NCBI GenBank assembly: GCA_002369155.1
Contig: DFEM01000144.1
Span: 1 to 8,376, forward strand
DNA length: 8,376 bases
Direction of reading: 5' to 3'
Origin: Lachnospiraceae bacterium UBA3802
GTDB taxonomy: Bacteria > Bacillota > Clostridia > Lachnospirales > Lachnospiraceae
The notes below the pieces were generated by a model that saw only the letters and a list, made by a program, of their open reading frames with translations, searched no databases and was not told where the DNA came from. A program made the translations under genes and the position numbers. Below, one piece after another: positions 1 to 6,400 of the stretch (positions are counted from its first letter, which is position 1; each line of letters opens with the position of its first letter).

Positions 1-114
1 CGTATGAAGGATGTTGAAGAAGCTCAGCAGAAGATTGTTAATACGATAAGAAAACTTGAGGATTCCGGAGAAATCGTTATCTCCAGAGGCGGAGGAGATG
101 AGATAATTGTATAA
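1..114 (+). CDS. fliG: Flagellar motor switch protein FliG, C-terminal end (partial)
   Basis: The window opens inside this gene; only the last 37 codons and a TAA stop are present. FliG is part of the cytoplasmic C-ring of the flagellar motor, where it receives torque from the MotA stator and helps set rotation direction. The visible tail (RMKDVEEAQQKIV, then KLEDSGEIVISRGGGDE) matches the conserved end of FliG, in which a VEEAQ helix is followed by a short strand and a glycine-rich acidic tail. The torque-generating charged helix lies upstream and is not visible. Position directly before fliH is the standard order. Its last 8 bases overlap the start of fliH, and the fliH ribosome binding site lies inside its coding sequence, so the two are probably translationally coupled. 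Confidence 0.95.
   Translation, partial: RMKDVEEAQQKIVNTIRKLEDSGEIVISRGGGDEIIV
91..97 (+). promoter_or_regulatory. Ribosome binding site of fliH, inside fliG
   Basis: GGAGGAG lies in the codons for the glycine-rich tail of FliG, 9-10 bases before the TTG at 107. The only nearby ATG (99) is out of frame and runs into a stop at once, so this site supports TTG as the fliH start. Confidence 0.65.
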
Positions 115-982
115 TAATCTTTATAAATCATCTTACGTTAATCAGGATCAGAAAGTCCGCGTAATCGAGTCCAATGATCTTGTCGCAAAAAAACTTGATA
201 ATATTGCCAATACCATTATTTCCGATAATTCCGACGAAGGCGGAGAGGGGATAATGCAGGAAGTTTCCGCTGCCAATGTTGCGAGTCTTTTAAGTGATGA
301 AAACGATAAAAAAGTTAAGAACTTCGATGTGACGCAAAATATTAATTCCAAGAATTCGATGAGCAAGGAATCGGTTCAAATCGTCAACAACATGGCGAGT
401 GATATAGTCACAAGAGCAAACAACGAAGCTGAGAAAATCATAAGAGAAGCTACCATCGAAGCTGAAAATATCAAACAGCAGGCTTATAAAGCCGCAAGAG
501 CAATGGGCTACGATGAAGGAATCAATGCCGGCAAGGAAGCACTTATCGAAAAAGAACTTCTTTTAAACAAACAAAAAGAAGAACTCGTAGAAGAATACAA
601 AGCAAAAATCGATGAAATAGAACCTGCACTCGTTGACGTTTTAACCGATATTTACGAGCATGTTTTTCAGGTTGATTTTTCAGATCGTAAGGAAGTAATT
701 TACCATCTCGCCAAAAACACTTTGGCATCTATGGAAACAGGAAAGACATATACGCTTCGTCTTTCGCCCGATGATTTTAACTTCCTTACCATGCAAAAAA
801 GAGAGCTTGTCAAAGGAAGCGGTATTCCCGTTGAAAGTCTTGAATTTATCGAAGACAAGTCTCTTACTCAGGGCAATGCGTTTATAGAAACCGGCGGCGG
901 TATTTTTGACTGCTCCGTTACAACGCATCTTGATAATTTGCGTAAAACCCTGCAGGTATTAAGCTTCGAAAAAGAAAAATAA
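107..982 (+). CDS. fliH: Flagellar export apparatus stator protein FliH
   Basis: FliH binds and regulates the export ATPase FliI, and docks the ATPase complex at the C-ring and export gate in the cytoplasm. The 291-residue product has a poorly conserved N-terminal part (about 1-90). A long alanine/glutamate-rich helix follows (about 95-170, ANNEAEKIIREATIEAE). In its middle is a short GxxxG repeat (G134, G138, G142), a FliH hallmark that is much longer in some other species. The C-terminal domain (about 180-291) carries the family signature GNAFIETGGGIFDCSVTTHL at 256-275. The start is a TTG that overlaps the end of fliG by 8 bases and is preceded by GGAGGAG; no in-frame ATG exists nearby. 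A 15-base gap leads to fliI. The N-terminal 90 residues lack a recognisable motif. Confidence 0.93.
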   Translation: MYNNLYKSSYVNQDQKVRVIESNDLVAKKLDNIANTIISDNSDEGGEGIMQEVSAANVASLLSDENDKKVKNFDVTQNINSKNSMSKESVQIVNNMASDIVTRANNEAEKIIREATIEAENIKQQAYKAARAMGYDEGINAGKEALIEKELLLNKQKEELVEEYKAKIDEIEPALVDVLTDIYEHVFQVDFSDRKEVIYHLAKNTLASMETGKTYTLRLSPDDFNFLTMQKRELVKGSGIPVESLEFIEDKSLTQGNAFIETGGGIFDCSVTTHLDNLRKTLQVLSFEKEK

Positions 983-997
983 GCGAATGGTCGAATC

Positions 998-2299
998 ATG
1001 AACATAGCGAAATATCAGGAAGTTAAATACAAAAAATTCTTCAATAAACTCGGAAAAGTGGTCAATGTAGTCGGTCTTACCGTTGAATCTTCCGGACCCG
1101 ACGCCACTCTGGGTGATATTTGCAAGATTTATACCGACAATTTAAAAAGCAATTACATCGTTGCGGAAGTTGTCGGATTTAAAGATAATAAGACACTTCT
1201 GATGCCGTATGAAGTTACAAGCGGTATCGGACTTGGTTGCCTGGTTGAAAACGAAGGATGTCCTTTGAAGATTCAGGTCGGACCTTTTCTTTTAGGAGAG
1301 GTTCTTGACGGTCTCGGCCGTCCGATGGATGGACGTGTTTTCACATCAGGCATTTCTTATAGTGTTGAGAATGCACCGCCCGATCCCATGAGCAGGGAGA
1401 TTATCGATGAAGTTCTTCCTCTTGGTGTCAAAGCGGTTGACGGACTCATTACAATCGGCAAGGGCCAGAGAATCGGTGTTTTTGCCGGTTCCGGTGTCGG
1501 TAAATCCACCCTTATGGGTATGTTTGCAAGAAACACAAAAGCTGATATTAACGTCATTGCTCTTATCGGAGAGCGTGGACGTGAAGTTAGAGAATTCATA
1601 GAAAGAGACCTTGGCGAAGAGGGTATGAGAAGAAGTGTCGTTGTAGTTGCAACTTCCGACAAACCCGCTCTTGAAAGAAACAAAGCTGCCAAGACTGCGA
1701 CTGCCATTGCCGAATATTTCAGAGACAAAGGCAAAGACGTCCTTTTGATGATGGATTCACTTACACGTTTCTCAATGGCGCAAAGAGAAATCGGTCTCGC
1801 ATCGGGTGAACCTCCCGTAACAAGAGGTTATCCGCCTTCGGTATATGCTGAAATGCCAAAACTTTTGGAGCGAGCCGGCAGGGATGAGAAAGGCTCCATT
1901 ACAGGTCTTTACACGGTACTTGTCGACGGTGATGATTTTAACGAACCCATTACCGATACTGCGCGAAGCATCCTTGACGGACATATTATGCTTAACAGAA
2001 AACTTGCGCATAAGAACCATTATCCCGCGATTGATATTTTGCAATCCATATCAAGATGTATGTCTTCGATTGTTGACAAGCAGCAAAAAATCGATGCAGG
2101 AAAACTTAAAAATATTCTTGCCACATATCAGGATGCGGAAGACCTTATAAACATCGGCGCTTACAAAAAAGGATCCAATGCCGCGATTGACGAATCGATT
2201 GCGTATATAGGAAAAGTTAATGAATTCCTTATGCAGGGTACTGATGAAAAATTCACTTACGAGGAAACCAGGAATTTAATGCATCAATTGTTTGAATGA
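998..2299 (+). CDS. fliI: Flagellum-specific export ATPase FliI
   Basis: FliI is the hexameric ATPase of the flagellar type III export system. It is homologous to the F1 beta subunit and energises docking and unfolding of substrates and chaperones at the FlhA/FlhB gate. At 433 residues it has normal family length. Visible motifs are the Walker A loop GSGVGKST at 164-171, GERGREV at 191-197 with the presumed catalytic glutamate E192, Walker B LLMMDSLTR at 249-257 with D253, the EPPVTRGYPP segment at 271-280, and the ATPase alpha/beta signature PAIDILQSIS at 343-352. The N-terminal beta-barrel (about 15-90) is intact, as is the helical C-terminal domain. The ATG at 998 gives the expected N-terminus, although no good Shine-Dalgarno sequence lies in the 15-base gap after fliH. 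Coupling to fliH translation is therefore likely (inference). Confidence 0.98.
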   Translation: MNIAKYQEVKYKKFFNKLGKVVNVVGLTVESSGPDATLGDICKIYTDNLKSNYIVAEVVGFKDNKTLLMPYEVTSGIGLGCLVENEGCPLKIQVGPFLLGEVLDGLGRPMDGRVFTSGISYSVENAPPDPMSREIIDEVLPLGVKAVDGLITIGKGQRIGVFAGSGVGKSTLMGMFARNTKADINVIALIGERGREVREFIERDLGEEGMRRSVVVVATSDKPALERNKAAKTATAIAEYFRDKGKDVLLMMDSLTRFSMAQREIGLASGEPPVTRGYPPSVYAEMPKLLERAGRDEKGSITGLYTVLVDGDDFNEPITDTARSILDGHIMLNRKLAHKNHYPAIDILQSISRCMSSIVDKQQKIDAGKLKNILATYQDAEDLINIGAYKKGSNAAIDESIAYIGKVNEFLMQGTDEKFTYEETRNLMHQLFE

Positions 2300-2311
2300 T
2301 AGGTATTTATT

Positions 2312-2767
2312 ATGGCTGTCTACAAATATAAAATGCAGGGCGTTCTTGATATCAAGGAAAAACTTGAGACGCAGTCCAAACAGGAATTTGCCAATGCGAA
2401 CCTTAAGTTGATGGAAGAAGAAGCACTGCTTGAACAGATAAGACAACGCAAACAGGAATACATTGACGAGGGCGTACAATTGAGACTCAAAGTTATTGAC
2501 CCCGTCGCCATTGACATCAACAAACGGTCCGTCGAAGTTATGGAAGACAACGAAAAGGCACAGGAGAGAGAAGTAGCCGTTGCCAGAAAAAATGTCGAAG
2601 CAGCCAGAAAAAAGATGATGGATGCAAGAACCGAGACAAAGATTTACGAGAAATTAAAAGAAAACGATTTCAAAGAATTCATGATAGAAGAAGGTAAAGC
2701 GGAAAGCAAAGAAATCGACGAGCTAAACAGTTTCAGATTTTCCGAAAAGTCCAGAAGAGGAGAATAA
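2312..2767 (+). CDS. fliJ: Flagellar export protein FliJ
   Basis: FliJ is the central stalk of the FliI hexamer, structurally like the F1 gamma subunit. It also contacts FlhA and recycles export chaperones. The 151-residue product is close to the usual FliJ length and is almost wholly charged, heptad-rich helix. The N-terminal YKYKMQGVLDIKEKLE is typical of FliJ, which starts with an F/Y-x(2-5)-hydrophobic-L patch and a long coiled coil. A proline (about 64) marks the turn between the two antiparallel helices, and the second helix (about 70-135) is rich in E, A, R and K. Sequence identity alone is weak, as always for FliJ; position directly after fliI and the two-helix architecture carry the call. 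ATG at 2312 follows a weak AGG 8 bases upstream, 12 bases after fliI. Confidence 0.9.
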   Translation: MAVYKYKMQGVLDIKEKLETQSKQEFANANLKLMEEEALLEQIRQRKQEYIDEGVQLRLKVIDPVAIDINKRSVEVMEDNEKAQEREVAVARKNVEAARKKMMDARTETKIYEKLKENDFKEFMIEEGKAESKEIDELNSFRFSEKSRRGE

Positions 2768-2770
2768 AAG

Positions 2771-3637
2771 ATGGCTTCTTCACCGGAAGAGTTAAAATTA
2801 AAAGAAGAAAAAAAGAAAATCGAGGACGAGAAGAAAAAGTTAAAGGATGAACAGAAAAAGGCTCAAAAAGAAGCCAAGAAACGTGCCAAGGAACTCGCCA
2901 AGCAGGAAAGCGAACTTTACGATGAAAACTCGGGTTCAAGCATGTTCGGCGCAATCCTTATTACAATCATTCTTATCATCGTATGGATTGGAATATTCTG
3001 TCTTGTGGTAAAACTTGATATCGGCGGTGTCGGTACCAATGTTTTTGCGCCCGTTTTAAAGAATATACCCGTAGTTAAAATGATTCTTCCAAAGGACGCC
3101 GTTATCGAAACTCAGGATGTGGAAAGTTATTACGGATACACATCTCTTTCTGATGCGGTCGATCGAATCAAACTTCTTGAAAACGAACTTTCCAATGTCA
3201 GCGCGGAAAATGAAGCCAACAAAGAACAGATTGATGCATTGACTACGGAAATTAACAGGCTTAAGACTTTTGAAGCAAATCAGATTGAATTTGACAGAGT
3301 AAAGAACCAGTTCTATCAGGAAGTTGTTTATTCCGAAAAAGGACCGGGAGCGGAGGAATTTGCCAGATATTACGAATCAATCGACCCCGCGACCGCCGAA
3401 TATATTTACAGACAGGTTGTTCAGGAAGAGGAAGTCAGCAAAGAAATCGAAGAATATGCAAAGGCTTATTCATCGATGAAACCCAAGCAGGCTGCTGCAA
3501 TTTTCAATTCCATGACCGACAATCTTCAGCTTGCGGCAAAGATACTTGAAAACATGAACGCAGAAGACCGCGGCAATATTCTCGGCGCCATGAATCCCGA
3601 TACGGCTGCCAAGATAACCAAAATAATGGAACCTTAA
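2771..3637 (+). CDS. YlxF/MotE-like membrane protein, MgtE-N-type C-terminus
   Basis: This occupies the ylxF position of the Firmicutes fla/che operon (fliJ-ylxF-fliK). The product has 288 residues. Residues 5-48 are an extremely K/E-rich helix. One transmembrane segment follows at about 58-82 (AILITIILIIVWIGIF core), then a linker and a coiled coil at about 125-165 (IKLLENELSNVSAENEANK). The helical C-terminus at about 206-288 (SMKPKQAAAIF, AAKILENMNAEDRGNILGAM) resembles the MgtE N-terminal domain, as in MotE-family proteins. The positive charge before the membrane helix predicts N-in, C-out topology. MotE of Sinorhizobium is a periplasmic chaperone for MotC, but a role here in stator or export function is only inference. 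GAGGAG 8 bases before ATG 2771 fixes the start, 3 bases after fliJ. It is not an Mg2+ transporter, because the transport domain is absent. Confidence 0.85.
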   Translation: MASSPEELKLKEEKKKIEDEKKKLKDEQKKAQKEAKKRAKELAKQESELYDENSGSSMFGAILITIILIIVWIGIFCLVVKLDIGGVGTNVFAPVLKNIPVVKMILPKDAVIETQDVESYYGYTSLSDAVDRIKLLENELSNVSAENEANKEQIDALTTEINRLKTFEANQIEFDRVKNQFYQEVVYSEKGPGAEEFARYYESIDPATAEYIYRQVVQEEEVSKEIEEYAKAYSSMKPKQAAAIFNSMTDNLQLAAKILENMNAEDRGNILGAMNPDTAAKITKIMEP

Positions 3638-3639
3638 AC

Positions 3640-3666
3640 TAAAGAATTTTGATTTTCTTTCGATAA
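3640..3666 (+). promoter_or_regulatory. Putative sigma-28 (FliA/SigD-type) promoter upstream of fliK
   Basis: In the gap after the ylxF-like gene, TAAAGAAT (3640-3647) matches the sigma-28 -35 element TAAAGTTT at 6 of 8 positions. After exactly 11 bases, TTCGATAA (3659-3666) matches the -10 element GCCGATAA at 6 of 8. The spacing equals the enterobacterial consensus. Transcription would start near 3673, about 37-40 bases before fliK. The stretch is AT-rich, so a chance match is possible. Confidence 0.5.
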
Positions 3667-3698
3667 AATATGTAGAGATTTTTCTCGAGTATTTTAAG

Positions 3699-3706
3699 AA
3701 AGGAGG
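3699..3706 (+). promoter_or_regulatory. Strong ribosome binding site of fliK
   Basis: AAAGGAGG is the strongest Shine-Dalgarno sequence in the window. It sits 3 bases before the first ATG (3710) and 6 bases before the second (3713) of a tandem ATGATG. The spacing favours 3713 as the main start. Confidence 0.8.
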
Positions 3707-3712
3707 AAAATG

Positions 3713-5131
3713 ATGGGTACATCGGGTATTACTAATCTTGTAAATGACTTGAATCTCCTTAACGTCGACATTCCAAAAAACAGCGATTCATCCACAGGTG
3801 AATTTGCGAAAACTTTCGAAAATGTTTCACAAAACGGCGATATTGACATTAAACCCAAGGACATTAACGTAGTTGACGAATTAAAACCTTCGGATTCCGT
3901 AAAAGATAATTATCTTAAGGAAACAAACGGAAAGAAATTCGAAAACAAAGTTGAAGCGCAGGGCAATAAAGCCGTATCGAAAACAAATTCTGTTTCATCG
4001 GATTCCAAGACAAAATTGAATAATGCAGATACTGATGAAGAAGTAACTGACGAAGCGGTTGAAAATGTTATCAATGCTTATTGTGAAGCTTTCGGTATTT
4101 CGGTTGAAGACTTTAAGGCTTTTCTTGAGGAGAACAATATTTCCGTATCCGATCTTTTTGATGTATCAAAGGTTCAGTCAATCGTAATGCAGCTTAACGG
4201 TATTACGGATTCGGTTGATATTCTTACCAACGATGCTTTGTTTGATTCGATTAAGAATCTTGAAGCTTTGACGGAAGAAAACATTAATGCTTTGGCAGAT
4301 GAGCTTAATGTTGATGTTAATGATTTAAAGGATGTTATTGAGAATACTCTTTCCAATCAGATTTCAGAGGCTGAAAACGCAGGAGAAGCTGTTGAAAGAC
4401 CTGATGCTTTTGAAGCAGGTGTTAAAACGGAAATCGTTGATCATAAAGTAGTGGAAACAAACGAAAAAATTGATACAAACGAAGAAACTTCCGCTGATAA
4501 CAAAACGGAGACTTTGGAAACCAAAGGAAACGATACCAAGAATCAGACAGAAAAGAAATCTAACGACAACGAAGGAAACAATTCTTACGGAAACAATGTA
4601 TCTTCCAATGATACACAGGTTCAAAACAATTTACAGATTAACAGCGAAGAAACAATTTCTTATTCCGACAGAGCTCAGGAGATTTACGATCAGATCGGCG
4701 AACAGATAAGAAATCTTTCGAGAGACAACATTAATGAAATCGAACTTAAACTTCAGCCTGAAACTTTGGGAACGCTCCATGTAAGAGTTATTCAAAGCGA
4801 AGGTGCGATGAGAGCCGAATTCGTTACAAATAATGAAAATGTCAAAGCAATAATCGAAGGACAGCTTATTCAGTTAAAACAGGATTTCGAACAGTCGGGA
4901 ATCAAGGTAAATGAAGTTGAAGTAAAAGTTTCCACAAACGAATTCAACGAAAATACACAGCAGGATTCCAGAGACGAAGAGAACGAAAGAGCTGCAAGAC
5001 CTGTAGCGACCAGAAGAATCAATATTTCGGACGGAATCGAACTTGACGAAATCGATGAGTATGAGGATGAAGAAAAAATCGCCGTTGAAATGATGGCGGC
5101 AAACGGTAATTCAATGGATTACAGAGCATAG
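3713..5131 (+). CDS. fliK: Flagellar hook-length control protein FliK
   Basis: FliK is exported during hook growth. It acts as a molecular ruler and then, through its C-terminal domain, switches FlhB from hook to filament export. The conserved Flg_hook domain spans about 315-410 (numbering from 3710), with the signature IELKLQPETLGTLHVRV and GQLIQLKQDFEQSGIKV. Upstream are a disordered N-terminus (1-108), a helical segment (about 112-215, for example GISVEDFKAFLEENNISVSDL) and a polar linker rich in N, T, K, E and S (about 240-312). Beyond the signature domain is an acidic tail with DEIDEYEDEE. About 472 residues is within the wide FliK range. An ATG at 3710 is equally in frame; 3713 is preferred for its spacing to AAAGGAGG. 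The gene is 10 bases from flgD and its stop codon overlaps the flgD ribosome binding site. Confidence 0.92.
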   Translation: MGTSGITNLVNDLNLLNVDIPKNSDSSTGEFAKTFENVSQNGDIDIKPKDINVVDELKPSDSVKDNYLKETNGKKFENKVEAQGNKAVSKTNSVSSDSKTKLNNADTDEEVTDEAVENVINAYCEAFGISVEDFKAFLEENNISVSDLFDVSKVQSIVMQLNGITDSVDILTNDALFDSIKNLEALTEENINALADELNVDVNDLKDVIENTLSNQISEAENAGEAVERPDAFEAGVKTEIVDHKVVETNEKIDTNEETSADNKTETLETKGNDTKNQTEKKSNDNEGNNSYGNNVSSNDTQVQNNLQINSEETISYSDRAQEIYDQIGEQIRNLSRDNINEIELKLQPETLGTLHVRVIQSEGAMRAEFVTNNENVKAIIEGQLIQLKQDFEQSGIKVNEVEVKVSTNEFNENTQQDSRDEENERAARPVATRRINISDGIELDEIDEYEDEEKIAVEMMAANGNSMDYRA

Positions 5132-5141
5132 GAGTAACAAT

Positions 5142-5894
5142 ATGGCATTAACAGCACAATTCGTTGACGGACAGTTATTACAGCAAAGTCAGCAGACTGC
5201 AGGCACGCAGAATACAAAAAGCAAAGAAGGCGCTGCAAAAGGGTCAAACGACCTTGATAAAGACGCATTCCTTCAGCTTCTCGTTGCCCAGATGAAATAT
5301 CAGGATCCCCTGGAACCTACTTCAAATACCGAATATATTTCACAGTATGCTACATTCTCCGAACTTGAGCAGATGCAGAACATGTCCGGCAACCTTACAT
5401 TATCAAGAGCCAGTGAGACAGTCGGCAAAGAAGTTATCATCGAATCGAAAGCCGAAAACGGCGAAGCAAAGACCGTTCAGGGATATGTCGAAAAAGTTGT
5501 TTACAACGGAAACAAAGCATTCCTTTCGGTTGACGGTACGCTTTATTCGATTGATGATCTTAAAGAAGTTATCGATGACGAATATCTCGCAGGTTCCAAT
5601 TCGGTTGAAAGAATAAACGAAGTTCTTGACAGCCTTCCCAAAATTGAAAATCTTTCGATGCTTGAAGTCGGCAAAGTTGTAGAAGCTTATAACCTTTACG
5701 GCAACTTAAGCGAATATCAGCTTTCATTACTTTCAAAAGATACCGAAAACATTCTCAAGCAGTATGTTGAAAAAGCAAATGAACTTATGGCTAGCGCGCT
5801 TGTCGAAGACACTGAAGCAAAAGGAAATGATGCAGAAGGCATCGAAGAAATCGAAGAACAGGTTGAAGCTGTAGGGGAAAAAGAAGATTTATAA
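5142..5894 (+). CDS. flgD: Hook assembly (capping) protein FlgD
   Basis: FlgD is exported and forms the temporary cap at the hook tip under which FlgE subunits polymerise. The 250-residue product has a disordered Q/K/S-rich export region (1-36). The family core DAFLQLLVAQMKYQDPLEP is at 41-59, followed by YATFSELEQMQNM (69-81) and the VGKEVII strand (94-100). A small beta region (about 111-145, YVEKVVYNGNKAFLSVDG) resembles the Tudor-like part. The usual Ig-like (FlgD_ig) domain is not recognisable. Instead about 95 residues of helical, increasingly acidic sequence follow, ending in AEGIEEIEEQVEAVGEKEDL. The ATG at 5142 has AGGAG 7 bases upstream, overlapping the fliK stop codon, so coupling to fliK is likely. 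Confidence 0.93.
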   Translation: MALTAQFVDGQLLQQSQQTAGTQNTKSKEGAAKGSNDLDKDAFLQLLVAQMKYQDPLEPTSNTEYISQYATFSELEQMQNMSGNLTLSRASETVGKEVIIESKAENGEAKTVQGYVEKVVYNGNKAFLSVDGTLYSIDDLKEVIDDEYLAGSNSVERINEVLDSLPKIENLSMLEVGKVVEAYNLYGNLSEYQLSLLSKDTENILKQYVEKANELMASALVEDTEAKGNDAEGIEEIEEQVEAVGEKEDL

Positions 5895-5903
5895 ATCTTT
5901 TTC

Positions 5904-5931
5904 TAATCTTGAAACACTTTTTAACCGATAA
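5904..5931 (+). promoter_or_regulatory. Possible second sigma-28-type promoter, before the TIGR02530 gene
   Basis: ACCGATAA (5924-5931) matches 7 of 8 bases of the GCCGATAA -10 element. TAAT (5904-5907) lies 16 bases upstream, a 3 of 4 match to the -35 core TAAA and one base farther away than in the enterobacterial consensus. It shares CGATAAAA with the site before fliK. The -10 is good and the -35 is weak. The same 7-mer CCGATAA also occurs inside coding sequence (222, 7761), which lowers confidence. Confidence 0.35.
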
Positions 5932-5975
5932 AAATTATGGTAACAATTTAATATCGATTTCAGGGAGGGTAAGAC

Positions 5976-6398
5976 ATGAATATTAACAATTCACAATTCC
6001 TTTCCAACCTGCAAATTCAGGAAGCACTTTTTAATTCAAAACCGGTTGAAAGTAAAAACATCAACAGAATACCTTCAAAGGGTGCAAGTTTTGAAGATGT
6101 TTTGAACAGAAAACTTGAAGAAAACAGAAGTGTTTCGCCACAGAACGAAGTGAAATTTTCCAAACACGCCATGACACGACTCGATAACAGAAATATTTCT
6201 CTTACCGAAGTTCAGATGGAGCGACTCAATGAAGGCGCGAGAAAAGCAGGCGAAAAAGGAATCAAAGAATCATTGGTACTTGTTGATGAACTCGCATTTA
6301 TCGTGAATGTTGAAAACAAAACGGTAGTAACTGCGATGAATCAGGGCAACAATGACGAAAACATTTTTACAAATATTGACGGAGCGGTAATCGCTTAG
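5976..6398 (+). CDS. TIGR02530-type flagellar operon protein, function unknown
   Basis: This 140-residue protein has no predicted membrane segment or signal peptide. The N-terminal 50 residues are polar and poorly conserved. The C-terminal part carries the pattern I recognise from the TIGR02530 flagellar family: FSKHAMTRLDNRNISL at 61-76, then an EGARKAGEKGIKESLVLVDE stretch (86-105), AFIVNVENKTVVTAM at 107-121, and NIFTNIDGAVI at 129-139. The family is repeatedly found beside flgD and flgE in Clostridia and Bacilli, but no biochemical role is established that I know of. Position between the hook cap and the hook protein suggests a hook-assembly or export accessory role (inference). The start is secure: GGGAGGG (5963-5969) lies 6 bases before ATG 5976. 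It is separated by about 80 bases from each neighbour, unlike the upstream genes. Confidence 0.88.
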   Translation: MNINNSQFLSNLQIQEALFNSKPVESKNINRIPSKGASFEDVLNRKLEENRSVSPQNEVKFSKHAMTRLDNRNISLTEVQMERLNEGARKAGEKGIKESLVLVDELAFIVNVENKTVVTAMNQGNNDENIFTNIDGAVIA

Positions 6399-6400
6399 CC

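Noticed and set aside
222..228. CCGATAA (a sigma-28 -10 core) inside fliH
   Set aside because: The nearest TAAT is 19 bases upstream, too far, and the site lies in coding sequence where Asp-Asn codons produce it. A similar CCGATAA at 7761 in flgE is also coding.
987..1001. Four-codon mini-ORF (ATG GTC GAA TCA TGA) whose stop overlaps the fliI start as ATGA
   Set aside because: No ribosome binding site precedes it, and such short frames arise by chance in any 15-base gap; it does not support a leader peptide.
1357..1734. Open reading frame of 125 codons on the minus strand inside fliI
   Set aside because: It is antisense to the highly conserved Walker A and catalytic part of FliI, its low-complexity serine/proline/leucine product resembles no family I know, and fliI codon bias explains the lack of stops.
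2771..3637. Magnesium transporter MgtE
   Set aside because: Only the helical MgtE-N-like part is seen; there are no CBS domains or multi-span transport domain, and the gene lies in a flagellar operon at the ylxF position.
3641..3660. AAAGAA / TTCTTT inverted repeat after the ylxF-like gene, considered as a terminator
   Set aside because: Only one G-C pair in a 6-bp stem with an 8-base loop is too weak for an intrinsic terminator, and it overlaps the better supported promoter-like site.
3675..3686. GAGA-TTTT-TCTC mini hairpin in the fliK leader
   Set aside because: A 4-bp stem is not significant in a stretch this AT-rich.
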